A stretch of 6,571 nt of DNA from Actinomycetes bacterium (GCA_021815245.1 JAKAHF010000138.1:1-6571), one strand, 5' to 3'; shown: positions 1-5,986, numbered from the stretch's first letter. Translations and numbers: made by a program. Notes: generated from the letters alone by a model not told the origin.

Positions 1-628
1 CGCGCAGTTCGTCCCGATGGTCCCGACCGCTCCTCCGACGACCCAGCTCGCCTGGCTCAAGGACAACAAGGTCGACCTCGCCATCGGTTGCATGATCAAC
101 CCGGGCAGCCAGCCGACCATCAAAGAGGCTGAGCGTCTCGGCATGGGCCCCGATCTCGCCTACAAGATCACCTTCGCGTTCGCGAACCCGGCCCACCTCC
201 AGATCTACATCAAGGGAATGGGCACCGCCGGTAGCGGCCTGGTCGTCTCCGGTGACGTGTGCGCCCAGGATGCTCCCGTGCCCGGCATCGAGTTCGCCAA
301 CATGCTCCAGGACAAGTACCGTCCTGACAAGAAGAACGGCAACGTCATGTACCTTGACGGCATCATCGAGGGCATGCTGCAGGTTGAGGCGCAGCGCCTG
401 GCCTATCTGGCCAAGGGCAAGGATATGACCAGCGAAGACGTTCTCAAGCTCGGTTTCTGGCAGCTCAAGGACTTCAGTGTCGGCGAGCTTACGGTCACCC
501 CGCTCACCTTCGGCGAGGGCGATCCTCAGGGTCTCGACATGGTCCGCATCCAGCAGGCCCAGAACGGCACGATCGTCGAGCTCGGAGCCTATCCGATTCA
601 GAACATCATTCCGGCTCCCAAGAAGTAG
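1..628 (+). CDS. Branched-chain amino acid-type ABC transporter substrate-binding protein, C-terminal part (5' end outside window)
   Basis: The reading frame is already open at base 2 and ends with TAG at 626-628, giving about 208 residues. The translation resembles the C-terminal half of LivK-type type I periplasmic binding proteins (Peripla_BP_6 family), which capture amino acids or other small polar solutes outside the membrane and deliver them to a LivHMGF-type permease. Family-like segments include KDNKVDLAIGC, a stretch on reaching an earlier time point or solute site (INPGSQPTIKEAERLG), a YLDGIIEGM helix, and the closing LTFGEGDPQGLDMVRIQQ, typical of the end of these proteins. Full-length members have about 380-420 residues, so roughly half is missing on the left along with any lipoprotein signal. 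No permease or ATPase gene follows and a strong terminator comes right after, so this gene ends its transcription unit; any partner genes would lie to the left. The substrate cannot be read from this fragment. Confidence 0.85.
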   Translation, partial: AQFVPMVPTAPPTTQLAWLKDNKVDLAIGCMINPGSQPTIKEAERLGMGPDLAYKITFAFANPAHLQIYIKGMGTAGSGLVVSGDVCAQDAPVPGIEFANMLQDKYRPDKKNGNVMYLDGIIEGMLQVEAQRLAYLAKGKDMTSEDVLKLGFWQLKDFSVGELTVTPLTFGEGDPQGLDMVRIQQAQNGTIVELGAYPIQNIIPAPKK

Positions 629-653
629 CGTTCGCCAGTAGAGATCGGCGTGA

Positions 654-685
654 ACGGGGGCCCCTCACGGGGCCCCCGTCTTTTT
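654..685 (+). terminator. Strong intrinsic (rho-independent) terminator after the substrate-binding protein gene
   Basis: A perfect 11-bp stem (654-664 pairing with 669-679) closes a 4-base TCAC loop and is followed directly by CTTTTTG with five T at 681-685. It starts 25 bases after the stop codon of the upstream gene. The stem is almost pure G/C, so it should be very stable. It separates the uptake gene from the flavoenzyme gene downstream, which therefore needs its own promoter. Confidence 0.95.
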
Positions 686-717
686 GTGCGCTCTTGTCGA
701 GCGGCCGTTGGTCCGCA

Positions 718-838
718 TTTCGAACGACCATTCGTGCGATAAATGGGAAAATGGCAGATCCAATCTCTTCATTTTTCGGTTTGAGCGTGGGAAACTAGTT
801 CGGCGGCCCCATGCGGCGCCGTTCCGGGTCGTTCGAAA
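718..838. repeat. Widely spaced 12-bp perfect inverted repeat upstream of the flavoenzyme gene
   Basis: TTTCGAACGACC at 718-729 is the exact reverse complement of 827-838, with 97 bases between. The left arm also forms a near-palindrome with the adjacent TCGTGCG (721-727 against 732-738, one mismatch), so the TCGTNCG half-site occurs three times in this 222-bp gap. The right arm abuts the ribosome binding site of the next gene. The section between (739-790) is noticeably richer in A/T than the rest of the window, as expected of a promoter region, but I could not find a convincing -35/-10 pair in it. The function is unknown: paired operator sites with DNA looping, or a long-range RNA stem in the leader. 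The 7-mer TCGTTCG also occurs inside the short-chain dehydrogenase gene, which weakens an operator reading. Confidence 0.55.
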
Positions 839-844
839 AGGGAG
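838..844 (+). promoter_or_regulatory. Ribosome binding site of the flavoenzyme gene
   Basis: AAGGGAG lies 6 bases upstream of the GTG at 851 and fixes that GTG as the start. No other plausible start with such a site is nearby, and the next in-frame ATG lies far into the conserved barrel. Confidence 0.8.
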
Positions 845-850
845 TTTGGT

Positions 851-2953
851 GTGAGTAGTGGCAAGTACGACAAGTTGCTGGAGCCTGCGTACATAGGGTC
901 GGTCAAGACCCGCAGCCGCTTGATCAAGACGGGCGCCAATCCTGGCTTCTATGCCTACGACAACGGAATGGTGCAGCAGCCAATCGTCGACTACTACGAC
1001 GCCTTGGCAGCCGGTGGTGCCGGCATCGTCACCGTGGGCTCGGGGGAGATCGACTATCCCATCGGCACGGTTCCCAACCATGGCTATCGCCTGGACGGCG
1101 ACGAATACGTCCCCAGCTTGAAGAAGCTGGCCGATGCCATCCACAAGCACGGCTGTCCCGCTTTCATCCAGATCCTGCACCTGGGTCCCATGCATCCGAG
1201 CGCTTTCACCGGTCTGCAAAGCATCGCCGCCTCGGCGCTCACGCGCGAGCAACTACCCCGGGCCGACTTCTCCATTCCCAAGGAGATGGACCACAAGGAG
1301 GTCCTGCGGGTGAAGGAGCGGTTCGTCAACGCCGCAAGCAACGCCCAGAAGGCCGGCTTCGACGGCATAGAGCTTAACGCGGGCTGCAACCATCTCATCA
1401 ACTCGTTCCTGTCGCGCAGATGGAACAAGCGGCACGATGAATACGGGTGCGACAGCATGGAGAACCGCTGCCGGTTCTTGACCGAGATCATCCAGGAGAT
1501 CAAGGCCGCTTGCGGCAAGGAATTCGCGCTCATCGTCATCATCAACAGCATGGAGCTGGGCCTCGACGAGGGCATCACACTAGATGAGGCCAAGGAGATC
1601 GCTCAACTGGTCGAGAAGGCGGGCGCCGATTGCCTGCATCCTCGGGTTGAGTACTACAACAAGCCCAAGGACCCCATGAAGAAGGACAGCACCCACTTTC
1701 CCGACATGGCGTGCTACCCCGAACCTCCGGCCTGGCTGCCGAGCATCATCGACACCAGCAGGCACGGCGAGGGTGGCTGGGTGCTGGCTTCGGCCGAAAT
1801 CAAGAAGGTCGTCGGCATCCCGGTGATCGCCGTGGGCCGGTTGAGCCCCGGCCTGGGCGAGGAGATCCTACGTGAGGGCAAGGCCGACTTCATCAGCCAC
1901 AATCGGCGCCTCATGGCCGATCATGAGTTGCCCAACAAGATCGCCCAGGGCCGTGAGGAGGACATCGCTCCGTGCACGGCCTGCATGACCTGCTATCGCA
2001 ACGTCGAGCACGGTCAGGGCCCGCGCTGCCGAATCAATCCGGCTCTCGGTCGAGAGAAGGAGTACGAGATCAAGCCGGCGGCGGCAAAGAAGAAGGTCAT
2101 GGTCGTCGGCGGTGGTCCGGCGGCGCTCGAGGCGGCCCGGGTGGCGGCACTGAGGGGTCACGATGTCTCGCTCTACACCACCATGAGCAGTCTCGGTGGG
2201 TCCATGCTGGTAGCGGCGGTGGTGAAGGGTACCGAGCATGAGGATCTGCCGGCGCTCGGGCGCTACTTCGACACGCAACTCAAGAAGCTCGGCGTTGCGG
2301 TGAAGCTGGGCGCCGAGATGACCCCTGAGCTGGCCAAGCAGCACAAGCCCGACGTGATATTGCTGGCGTCAGGCGCGAGGCACAACATCCCCACGATCGC
2401 CGGCATCGACGGCCGCAAGGTGATGACGAGTCAAGATCTCCACCACAGACTCAAGTCGTTCCTGAGGTTCGCCACACCCGAATTCCTGCGCTGGGGCACC
2501 AGATTCGCGCTACCCGTGATGCTCGGCAAGGAAGTGGTGGTGATGGGCGCGAGGCTGCATGGCTGCCAGACCGCCGAATTCCTGGTGAAACGGGGTCGCA
2601 CGGTCACCATCGTCGATTCATGCGCGCCCGAGGAGGTCGGCGAGGGCCTGCTCGAGACGCTCGTCAAGCCGTTTCTGCTCATCTGGTTGGAGGAGAAGGG
2701 CGTCAAGATCATCTCGGAGGCGTCGTTCGAGAAGATCGACAAGACGGGTCTGACCATCACGACGAAGGACGGCGTGAAGCAGACGCTCAAGGCCGACACG
2801 ATCATCACCGCCATGCCCATGCTCGCCGACACCGAGTTGTTCAAGCGGTTTCAGGGAGCGGCGAAAGAGGTGTACGCGCTGGGTGACGCCCGTGAACCCG
2901 CCTACATCGTCGATGCCATCGAAGATGGGGCAAAGGTCGCCCGCCAGATCTAG
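851..2953 (+). CDS. FMN/[4Fe-4S]/FAD-dependent oxidoreductase of the 2,4-dienoyl-CoA reductase / old yellow enzyme family
   Basis: A 700-residue protein with the three-part layout of FadH and trimethylamine dehydrogenase. Residues 1 to about 365 form the FMN-binding TIM barrel (FLSRRWNKRHDEYG near 187-200; IPVIAVGR near 322; FISHNRRLMADHELPNK before the cluster). C375, C378, C381 and C393 form a CX2CX2CX11C iron-sulfur motif. Residues from about 414 form FAD- and NAD(P)H-binding Rossmann folds (GGGPAAL at 420-426; VVVMGARLHG at 562-571; a late GD at 678-679). Such enzymes pass electrons from NAD(P)H through FAD and the cluster to FMN, which reduces an activated C=C bond in the cytoplasm. Oddities: the Tyr of the FadH GYLIN segment is His (H181), the FadH GIGWHEAR segment is absent, the cluster spacing is as in trimethylamine dehydrogenase, and both glycine loops are degenerate. 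A dienoyl-CoA reductase label would therefore be unsafe; the substrate is unknown. The gene appears to be transcribed alone. Confidence 0.9.
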   Translation: MSSGKYDKLLEPAYIGSVKTRSRLIKTGANPGFYAYDNGMVQQPIVDYYDALAAGGAGIVTVGSGEIDYPIGTVPNHGYRLDGDEYVPSLKKLADAIHKHGCPAFIQILHLGPMHPSAFTGLQSIAASALTREQLPRADFSIPKEMDHKEVLRVKERFVNAASNAQKAGFDGIELNAGCNHLINSFLSRRWNKRHDEYGCDSMENRCRFLTEIIQEIKAACGKEFALIVIINSMELGLDEGITLDEAKEIAQLVEKAGADCLHPRVEYYNKPKDPMKKDSTHFPDMACYPEPPAWLPSIIDTSRHGEGGWVLASAEIKKVVGIPVIAVGRLSPGLGEEILREGKADFISHNRRLMADHELPNKIAQGREEDIAPCTACMTCYRNVEHGQGPRCRINPALGREKEYEIKPAAAKKKVMVVGGGPAALEAARVAALRGHDVSLYTTMSSLGGSMLVAAVVKGTEHEDLPALGRYFDTQLKKLGVAVKLGAEMTPELAKQHKPDVILLASGARHNIPTIAGIDGRKVMTSQDLHHRLKSFLRFATPEFLRWGTRFALPVMLGKEVVVMGARLHGCQTAEFLVKRGRTVTIVDSCAPEEVGEGLLETLVKPFLLIWLEEKGVKIISEASFEKIDKTGLTITTKDGVKQTLKADTIITAMPMLADTELFKRFQGAAKEVYALGDAREPAYIVDAIEDGAKVARQI

Positions 2954-3005
2954 CCTCCCAGCCACCGACTGCGACGGCGTCTGGCCGGCGGCGGCCACCG
3001 CGAAC
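2954..3005. other. Convergent junction with a short GC hairpin
   Basis: Only 52 bases separate the stop codons of the flavoenzyme gene and cobO. TGGCCG at 2982-2987 pairs with CGGCCA at 2992-2997 around a 4-base loop. Neither strand has a T-run after it, so it is at best a weak or factor-assisted bidirectional transcription end, not a clear intrinsic terminator. Confidence 0.3.
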
Positions 3006-3539
3006 CTAGTACTCGATCCCCTTGCGGGCGTTGCGGCCCTCTCGCCACGGGTGCTTGATCTCGGTCATCTCGGTGACGAGGTCGGCCATCTCGATGATGC
3101 GGGGGTGAGCCTGCCTGCCCGTGAGCACCACGTGCAAGTCCTCCGGACGCTCGCGCAGGGCGGCGACCACCTCGTCGACCGGGAGCAGACCATAGGCGAT
3201 GGTGCCGTTGATCTCGTCGAGGATCACCATGCCGTAGTCGCCCGAGAAGAGGGCCTCCTTGGAGATCTCCCAGGCTTCGTGCGCCCGCTCGACATCTTCG
3301 GGGTCGGGATTCTCAGGATCGATGCGGATGAATTCGGCGCCCAACTGCCTGATGGTGAGATCGGGAGCGAGTCTCTTTGCGGTCTCCAACTCGCCGTACT
3401 TCCAGGACCCTTTGAGGAACTGGAGCATGACGACCTTGAGTCCTTGGCCGATAGCCCGCACGGCCATCCCGAGCGCGGAGGTGGTCTTTCCCTTGCCGTC
3501 GCCCGTCAGAACGATGATGTATCCCTTTTTACCAGCCAC
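3006..3539 (-). CDS. cobO: Cob(I)yrinic acid a,c-diamide adenosyltransferase (CobO/BtuR family)
   Basis: A 177-residue protein of the CobO/BtuR (CobA-type) family, which transfers the 5'-deoxyadenosyl group of ATP to reduced cobalt of corrinoids in B12 synthesis or salvage. It shows the P-loop GDGKGKTT at 13-20, VVMLQFLKG at 36-44, the Walker-B-like ILDEIN at 106-111, VVLTGR at 137-142, MADLVTEM at 151-158 and the family's closing ARKGIEY. Length fits the family (about 170-200). I chose GTG at 3539 because it gives MAGKKGYIIVLTG, as in relatives; GTG at 3545 or 3602 would only add residues that look unlike the family and have no better ribosome binding site. With this start the gene overlaps the last codons of the upstream CWB2 gene by 11 bases, and no strong independent Shine-Dalgarno is visible, so translational coupling is likely. 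No other corrinoid gene is in the window. Confidence 0.93.
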   Translation of the reverse strand: MAGKKGYIIVLTGDGKGKTTSALGMAVRAIGQGLKVVMLQFLKGSWKYGELETAKRLAPDLTIRQLGAEFIRIDPENPDPEDVERAHEAWEISKEALFSGDYGMVILDEINGTIAYGLLPVDEVVAALRERPEDLHVVLTGRQAHPRIIEMADLVTEMTEIKHPWREGRNARKGIEY

Positions 3540-4848
3540 CTGCACTCGGTTTCGTCGTCGTTTGCGTGTCGTCAACGCCTGAGGACCCAGGTGTCGTGCC
3601 ACCGGAGGTAGTTGTGGTGCCGCCTGTCGTGCCGCCCGAAAAGCCTGACGAACGGCTGATAGCCATCTGCTTCGCCAACTCGGGCAGGGCGATGAAGTCG
3701 AGCATGCGCACGTCGGCCAGGTTCGCGTTCAGCACCGAGAGCAGAGGCGCAGGTGGTTGACCGTCCTTGACCAATAGTAGTACACCTTTGTCTCGTGCCA
3801 AATAGGGGCCGACGACGAGTGCGTCGGGGAAGCTGGTCCCGGTGGCGATGACCGTGTGGGTGAACGTTGAACCGTGCGTCACCGCGTACCTGATGACGAG
3901 GGCCGCGGTGTCGAATTCATCGGAACCCACCTGCCGGTCGATCTGAGCGAGGTCGAGTTCCACGGCCGTTCCAACGACGAGAGCCGACGTGGCGCCGAGA
4001 TCGAGAATGGCGTTGCGGGTCGACCGGGGCGTGGTCCCGGTCCGGGGGACGAGCAGCATGGGCCAGCCGTTGGCCGCGGCGAGAGGCGCGACGGTGAGAG
4101 CCTCGACAAAGCCATCCGACGGCACTATCGCCACCTTCGTCACTGTGCCGAGCTTGGTCTTGACGGCATCGGCCACCAGCGCCGCGGTTTCGTAGGCATC
4201 ACCGCCGATAAGGCGGGTCACCTCGGGCGCCTCGAGCACCTCCTCGAGCTGGCGCGTGACCGTGTTGGGGCGTGGGGTAGCAAGGAGAAAGACCTGCGTG
4301 GGCGCGAGTCTCTTGATTTCCTCAGCCAGGTCATCACGCATGCCTTCGGGCGGAAGCAGCAGCACCGCGCCCCCATATGCGGCGGCGAGTGGCGCGGCGA
4401 CCATGCTCTGCTGGTAGTCGTCTCCCGGCACGAGCACGAGGGCAGGCACACCATCGGGGTAGGCCATCTTCGATATGGCGATGGCGGTGGCGTAGCGATC
4501 GGTGCCCCCGTTGACCGTTCGGTCGGAGCGGGGGGGTAGGGTCGTGACCGTCGTCTGGGTTGTGGCGACCGTGCGGCTTGTGACGGTCAGGGTCTCGGAG
4601 GTCTCAGAACCGACCGCCGGCCACACGTAGCGGTCGAGCGCGTAGTACGCGCCGACAACGAGTCCGGCGAGAAGAGCAACGAAGAGGAGCCATTTGGAGG
4701 CGCGGGTGGCCAAGTCGATGACCAGCTCGAGGACCCCCGAGGGCCGCGCTCCGCGCTTGAGCGGCGCCCCGCAGTACCAGCAGAATCGGGCGCCGCGGTC
4801 GTTTTCACCGCGGCACTTCTTGCATAGGATGCGATCTTGCGATGCCAT
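3529..4848 (-). CDS. Membrane-anchored protein with N-terminal zinc ribbon and three CWB2 cell-wall-binding repeats
   Basis: A 439-residue protein in four parts. Residues 9-26 are a zinc ribbon (C9, C12, C23, C26). Residues about 53-71 are a single membrane helix, preceded by basic residues (K31, R32, R35, R49, K52), which predicts the ribbon inside and the rest outside. Residues 78-112 are a Ser/Thr-rich linker. Three CWB2-type units (PF04122-like) follow at about 113-205, 211-300 and 305-395, opening with NGGTDRYATA, IGGDAYETAA and VGSDEFDTAA and each with a later V(A/G)P-L-A core. The tail from about 399 is Gly/Ser/Thr-rich. Sets of three CWB2 units bind cell-wall anionic polymers in Firmicutes S-layer proteins; here the role is presumably cell-wall attachment. 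The start is ATG at 4848, right before the ribbon; AAGGGGAGAG lies 12 bases upstream, a somewhat long spacing. An in-frame ATG at 4902 would add 18 residues unlike a ribbon protein. The gene lies 66 bases after the short-chain dehydrogenase gene and overlaps cobO. Confidence 0.88.
   Translation of the reverse strand: MASQDRILCKKCRGENDRGARFCWYCGAPLKRGARPSGVLELVIDLATRASKWLLFVALLAGLVVGAYYALDRYVWPAVGSETSETLTVTSRTVATTQTTVTTLPPRSDRTVNGGTDRYATAIAISKMAYPDGVPALVLVPGDDYQQSMVAAPLAAAYGGAVLLLPPEGMRDDLAEEIKRLAPTQVFLLATPRPNTVTRQLEEVLEAPEVTRLIGGDAYETAALVADAVKTKLGTVTKVAIVPSDGFVEALTVAPLAAANGWPMLLVPRTGTTPRSTRNAILDLGATSALVVGTAVELDLAQIDRQVGSDEFDTAALVIRYAVTHGSTFTHTVIATGTSFPDALVVGPYLARDKGVLLLVKDGQPPAPLLSVLNANLADVRMLDFIALPELAKQMAISRSSGFSGGTTGGTTTTSGGTTPGSSGVDDTQTTTKPSAGGW
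3593..3636 (-). repeat. Short in-frame GGTT-coding repeats in the CWB2 protein tail
   Basis: Three 11-base copies of GTSGTGCCRCC on the plus strand (3593-3603, 3614-3624, 3626-3636) are read on the minus strand as Gly-Gly-Thr-Thr units of the low-complexity tail. Spacings are multiples of three, so changes in copy number would preserve the frame. This looks like a length-variable surface tail. Confidence 0.6.
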
Positions 4849-4914
4849 CGAGTCTGTCAGCTCTCCCCTTGGGGTCGACCTCGCGCTCTGGAAAGGTAGC
4901 ATGCGACACCCATC

Positions 4915-5736
4915 TCAGAGTTCCTTCTCTTCCATATCGCCCCGTCGTTCGTGCGCGGCGCGATGCAATCGCCGAATCAAGGGTCGTGGGAGGAGCGTCA
5001 TGCCGACCGCCATGAGCTTCGCCCCGACGCCGGGCATGACCACGCGTGTCCCCGCGAGCATCCCGCATACTCCCGCATGTGCCACTTCGGCCGGGTTCTT
5101 CATTACCCTCCATTTTACGGCGAGTTCCACCGGGATCGTCGTCTGATTGTAGAGGCCCGTCGCCGTGGCTCCCGGAGCGAGACAGGTGACGGTGACTCCC
5201 CACGGGGCGAGCTCGTCGCGCAGCGAAGCCGAGAAACTGCGGAGGTAGCGCTTAGACGCGCCGTAGCAGGCGATGTCGGGAAAATCGCGCCAGGCGGAGA
5301 GGCTCGACACGATCAGTATGCGCCCGCGGCGGCGTGCGCGCAGTACGCCGGCGAATTCCACCGCCAAGAGCGACGGGGTGATGACGTGCAGGTGGAGCAT
5401 CGTGTCCATGCGGTCGGGGTCGGCATCGGCGACGTCTCCATAGAAGAACATGCCGGCATTGCTCACCAGAATCTCGATATCGATGCCGCGCCGGTCGATC
5501 TCCTCGCGAAGGCTTCTGGCCGCGCCAGGGTCGGCGAGGTCGAGCACTACCGTCTGCGTCGAGATCGCGAACGACCGAGTCAATGCTTCGGCGGCTTCAT
5601 GCAATCGTGCCGCCTGCTCGCTGACGAGCACGAGCGCGTAGCCGCGCGCCGCCAACTCGCGGGCGATCTCGAACCCGATGCCCGAGCAGGCCCCGGTGAC
5701 GAGGGCCCAACCCTGTCGAGGTATGCTGCTCATCAT
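4915..5736 (-). CDS. Short-chain dehydrogenase/reductase (SDR family NAD(P)-dependent oxidoreductase)
   Basis: A 273-residue classical SDR. Visible motifs are TGACSGIG at 14-21 (nucleotide-binding TGxxxGIG), DLAD at 66-69, NAG at 93-95, the catalytic S145, and Y158-x3-K162 in YGASK, followed by the LAPGATATG segment. It should oxidise or reduce a hydroxyl/carbonyl pair in the cytoplasm; the substrate is not readable. The Asn of the classical Asn-Ser-Tyr-Lys tetrad appears to be His (H117 in HLHVIT). After the second beta strand the usual Arg is replaced by S39-E40, which may favour NAD(H). The C-terminus has an extra hydrophobic and basic stretch (about 240-266) that could touch the membrane. 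The start at ATG 5736 (or 5733) sits just before the Rossmann fold. No Shine-Dalgarno is visible. The frame stays open to 5940, but that extension is proline/arginine-rich, unlike the family, and overlaps the divergent small gene. The CWB2 gene follows 66 bases later. Confidence 0.9.
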   Translation of the reverse strand: MMSSIPRQGWALVTGACSGIGFEIARELAARGYALVLVSEQAARLHEAAEALTRSFAISTQTVVLDLADPGAARSLREEIDRRGIDIEILVSNAGMFFYGDVADADPDRMDTMLHLHVITPSLLAVEFAGVLRARRRGRILIVSSLSAWRDFPDIACYGASKRYLRSFSASLRDELAPWGVTVTCLAPGATATGLYNQTTIPVELAVKWRVMKNPAEVAHAGVCGMLAGTRVVMPGVGAKLMAVGMTLLPRPLIRRLHRAAHERRGDMEEKEL

Positions 5737-5751
5737 GGTGTCGAAGATGTC

Positions 5752-5757
5752 ATCATA
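5752..5757 (-). promoter_or_regulatory. Possible -10 element for the minus-strand SDR gene
   Basis: On the minus strand TATGAT (one mismatch to TATAAT) ends 15 bases before the first ATG of the SDR gene. No good -35 hexamer lies at 16-18 bases, so the call is weak. If used, transcription would start only a few bases before the ATG, giving an almost leaderless message, which would fit the absence of a Shine-Dalgarno sequence. Confidence 0.3.
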
Positions 5758-5794
5758 GGCAGTATGTAGTCGCAGCGCAGGCACCGGCGACGGT

Positions 5795-5800
5795 AGGAGG
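5795..5800 (+). promoter_or_regulatory. Ribosome binding site of the small ORF before gnd
   Basis: AGGAGG, a perfect consensus within TAGGAGGGG, lies 4 bases before the GTG at 5805. It is the strongest Shine-Dalgarno sequence in the window and the main reason to believe the short frame that follows is translated. Confidence 0.65.
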
Positions 5801-5804
5801 GGCC

Positions 5805-5921
5805 GTGGACCTGAACGAAGACACATTATGCGGGGTACCCCTACTTCAGGTGAAGGGTTTTGCCTATCACCAGGCGGAGGAGGCCTTGATGGTGCTGACT
5901 CAATCGAGCGCCGTGCAGTAG
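5805..5921 (+). CDS. Probable 38-residue small protein or leader peptide upstream of gnd
   Basis: GTG at 5805 opens a 38-codon frame ending with TAG at 5919-5921, beginning MDLNEDTLCGVPLLQVKG and ending in an amphipathic-looking segment (residues 20-34, AYHQAEEALMVLTQS). I do not recognise the family. Support: a perfect AGGAGG 4 bases upstream, same strand and 77 bases before gnd, and mostly G/C third positions. Against: short length, no known homologue to lean on, and a few codons rare in such genomes (TTA, CTA, GTA, ACA); I noticed no other TTA codon in the window. It has no membrane segment or signal peptide and a single Cys (C9). It could be an independent small protein, a leader peptide whose translation affects the stem-loops just downstream, or a chance frame. 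The start lies 68 bases from the divergent SDR gene, so both promoters must share that gap. Confidence 0.5.
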   Translation: MDLNEDTLCGVPLLQVKGFAYHQAEEALMVLTQSSAVQ

Positions 5922-5928
5922 GCCTGGG

Positions 5929-5946
5929 GCCCGCTCGCAAGCGGGC
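5929..5946 (+). other. GC-rich stem-loop 1 upstream of gnd
   Basis: GCCCGCT (5929-5935) pairs perfectly with AGCGGGC (5940-5946) around a CGCA loop. It begins 8 bases after the small ORF's stop codon. No T-run follows, so it is not a standard intrinsic terminator. Its arms can also pair with those of stem-loop 2. Confidence 0.55.
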
Positions 5947-5961
5947 GCCACTTCAGAGAGC

Positions 5962-5978
5962 GGCGGGCGTTGCCCGCC
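5962..5978 (+). other. GC-rich stem-loop 2 next to the gnd ribosome binding site
   Basis: GGCGGGC (5962-5968) pairs perfectly with GCCCGCC (5972-5978) around a GTT loop. It ends 8 bases before the gnd Shine-Dalgarno sequence. The hexamers GCCCGC and GCGGGC occur once in each stem-loop, so arms 1:3 or 2:4 could pair instead of 1:2 and 3:4. This could be a translational control element or simply a pair of palindromic repeats. Confidence 0.55.
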
Positions 5979-5986
5979 TGACCATG

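Noticed and set aside
743..784. A 13-codon ATG frame in the gap before the flavoenzyme gene.
   Set aside because: No Shine-Dalgarno, very short, ends at a TGA 66 bases before the real start.
665..1593. Long minus-strand open frames antisense to the terminator and the flavoenzyme gene.
   Set aside because: They are shadows of a strongly supported plus-strand gene in GC-rich DNA; translations have no recognisable domains and no ribosome binding sites.
2982..2997. Hairpin between convergent genes as an intrinsic terminator.
   Set aside because: Six-bp stem with no T-run on either strand; kept only as a low-confidence note.
3540..3602. A longer cobO start at GTG 3602 (198 residues).
   Set aside because: No ribosome binding site, extra residues look like frame-shifted low-complexity CWB2 tail, and family members begin close to the P-loop as with GTG 3539.
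5832..5861. A palindrome GGGGTACCCC (5832-5841) and a weak hairpin followed by TTTT inside the small ORF, resembling a terminator.
   Set aside because: The hairpin (around 5839-5857) needs a bulge or mismatch, the T-run is only four, and the bases are explained by codons of the small ORF; too weak to call.
5737..5940. The SDR frame stays open upstream to 5940, allowing a 341-residue protein.
   Set aside because: The extra 68 residues are proline/arginine-rich, unlike any SDR N-terminus, and lie antisense to the small ORF and its perfect ribosome binding site.
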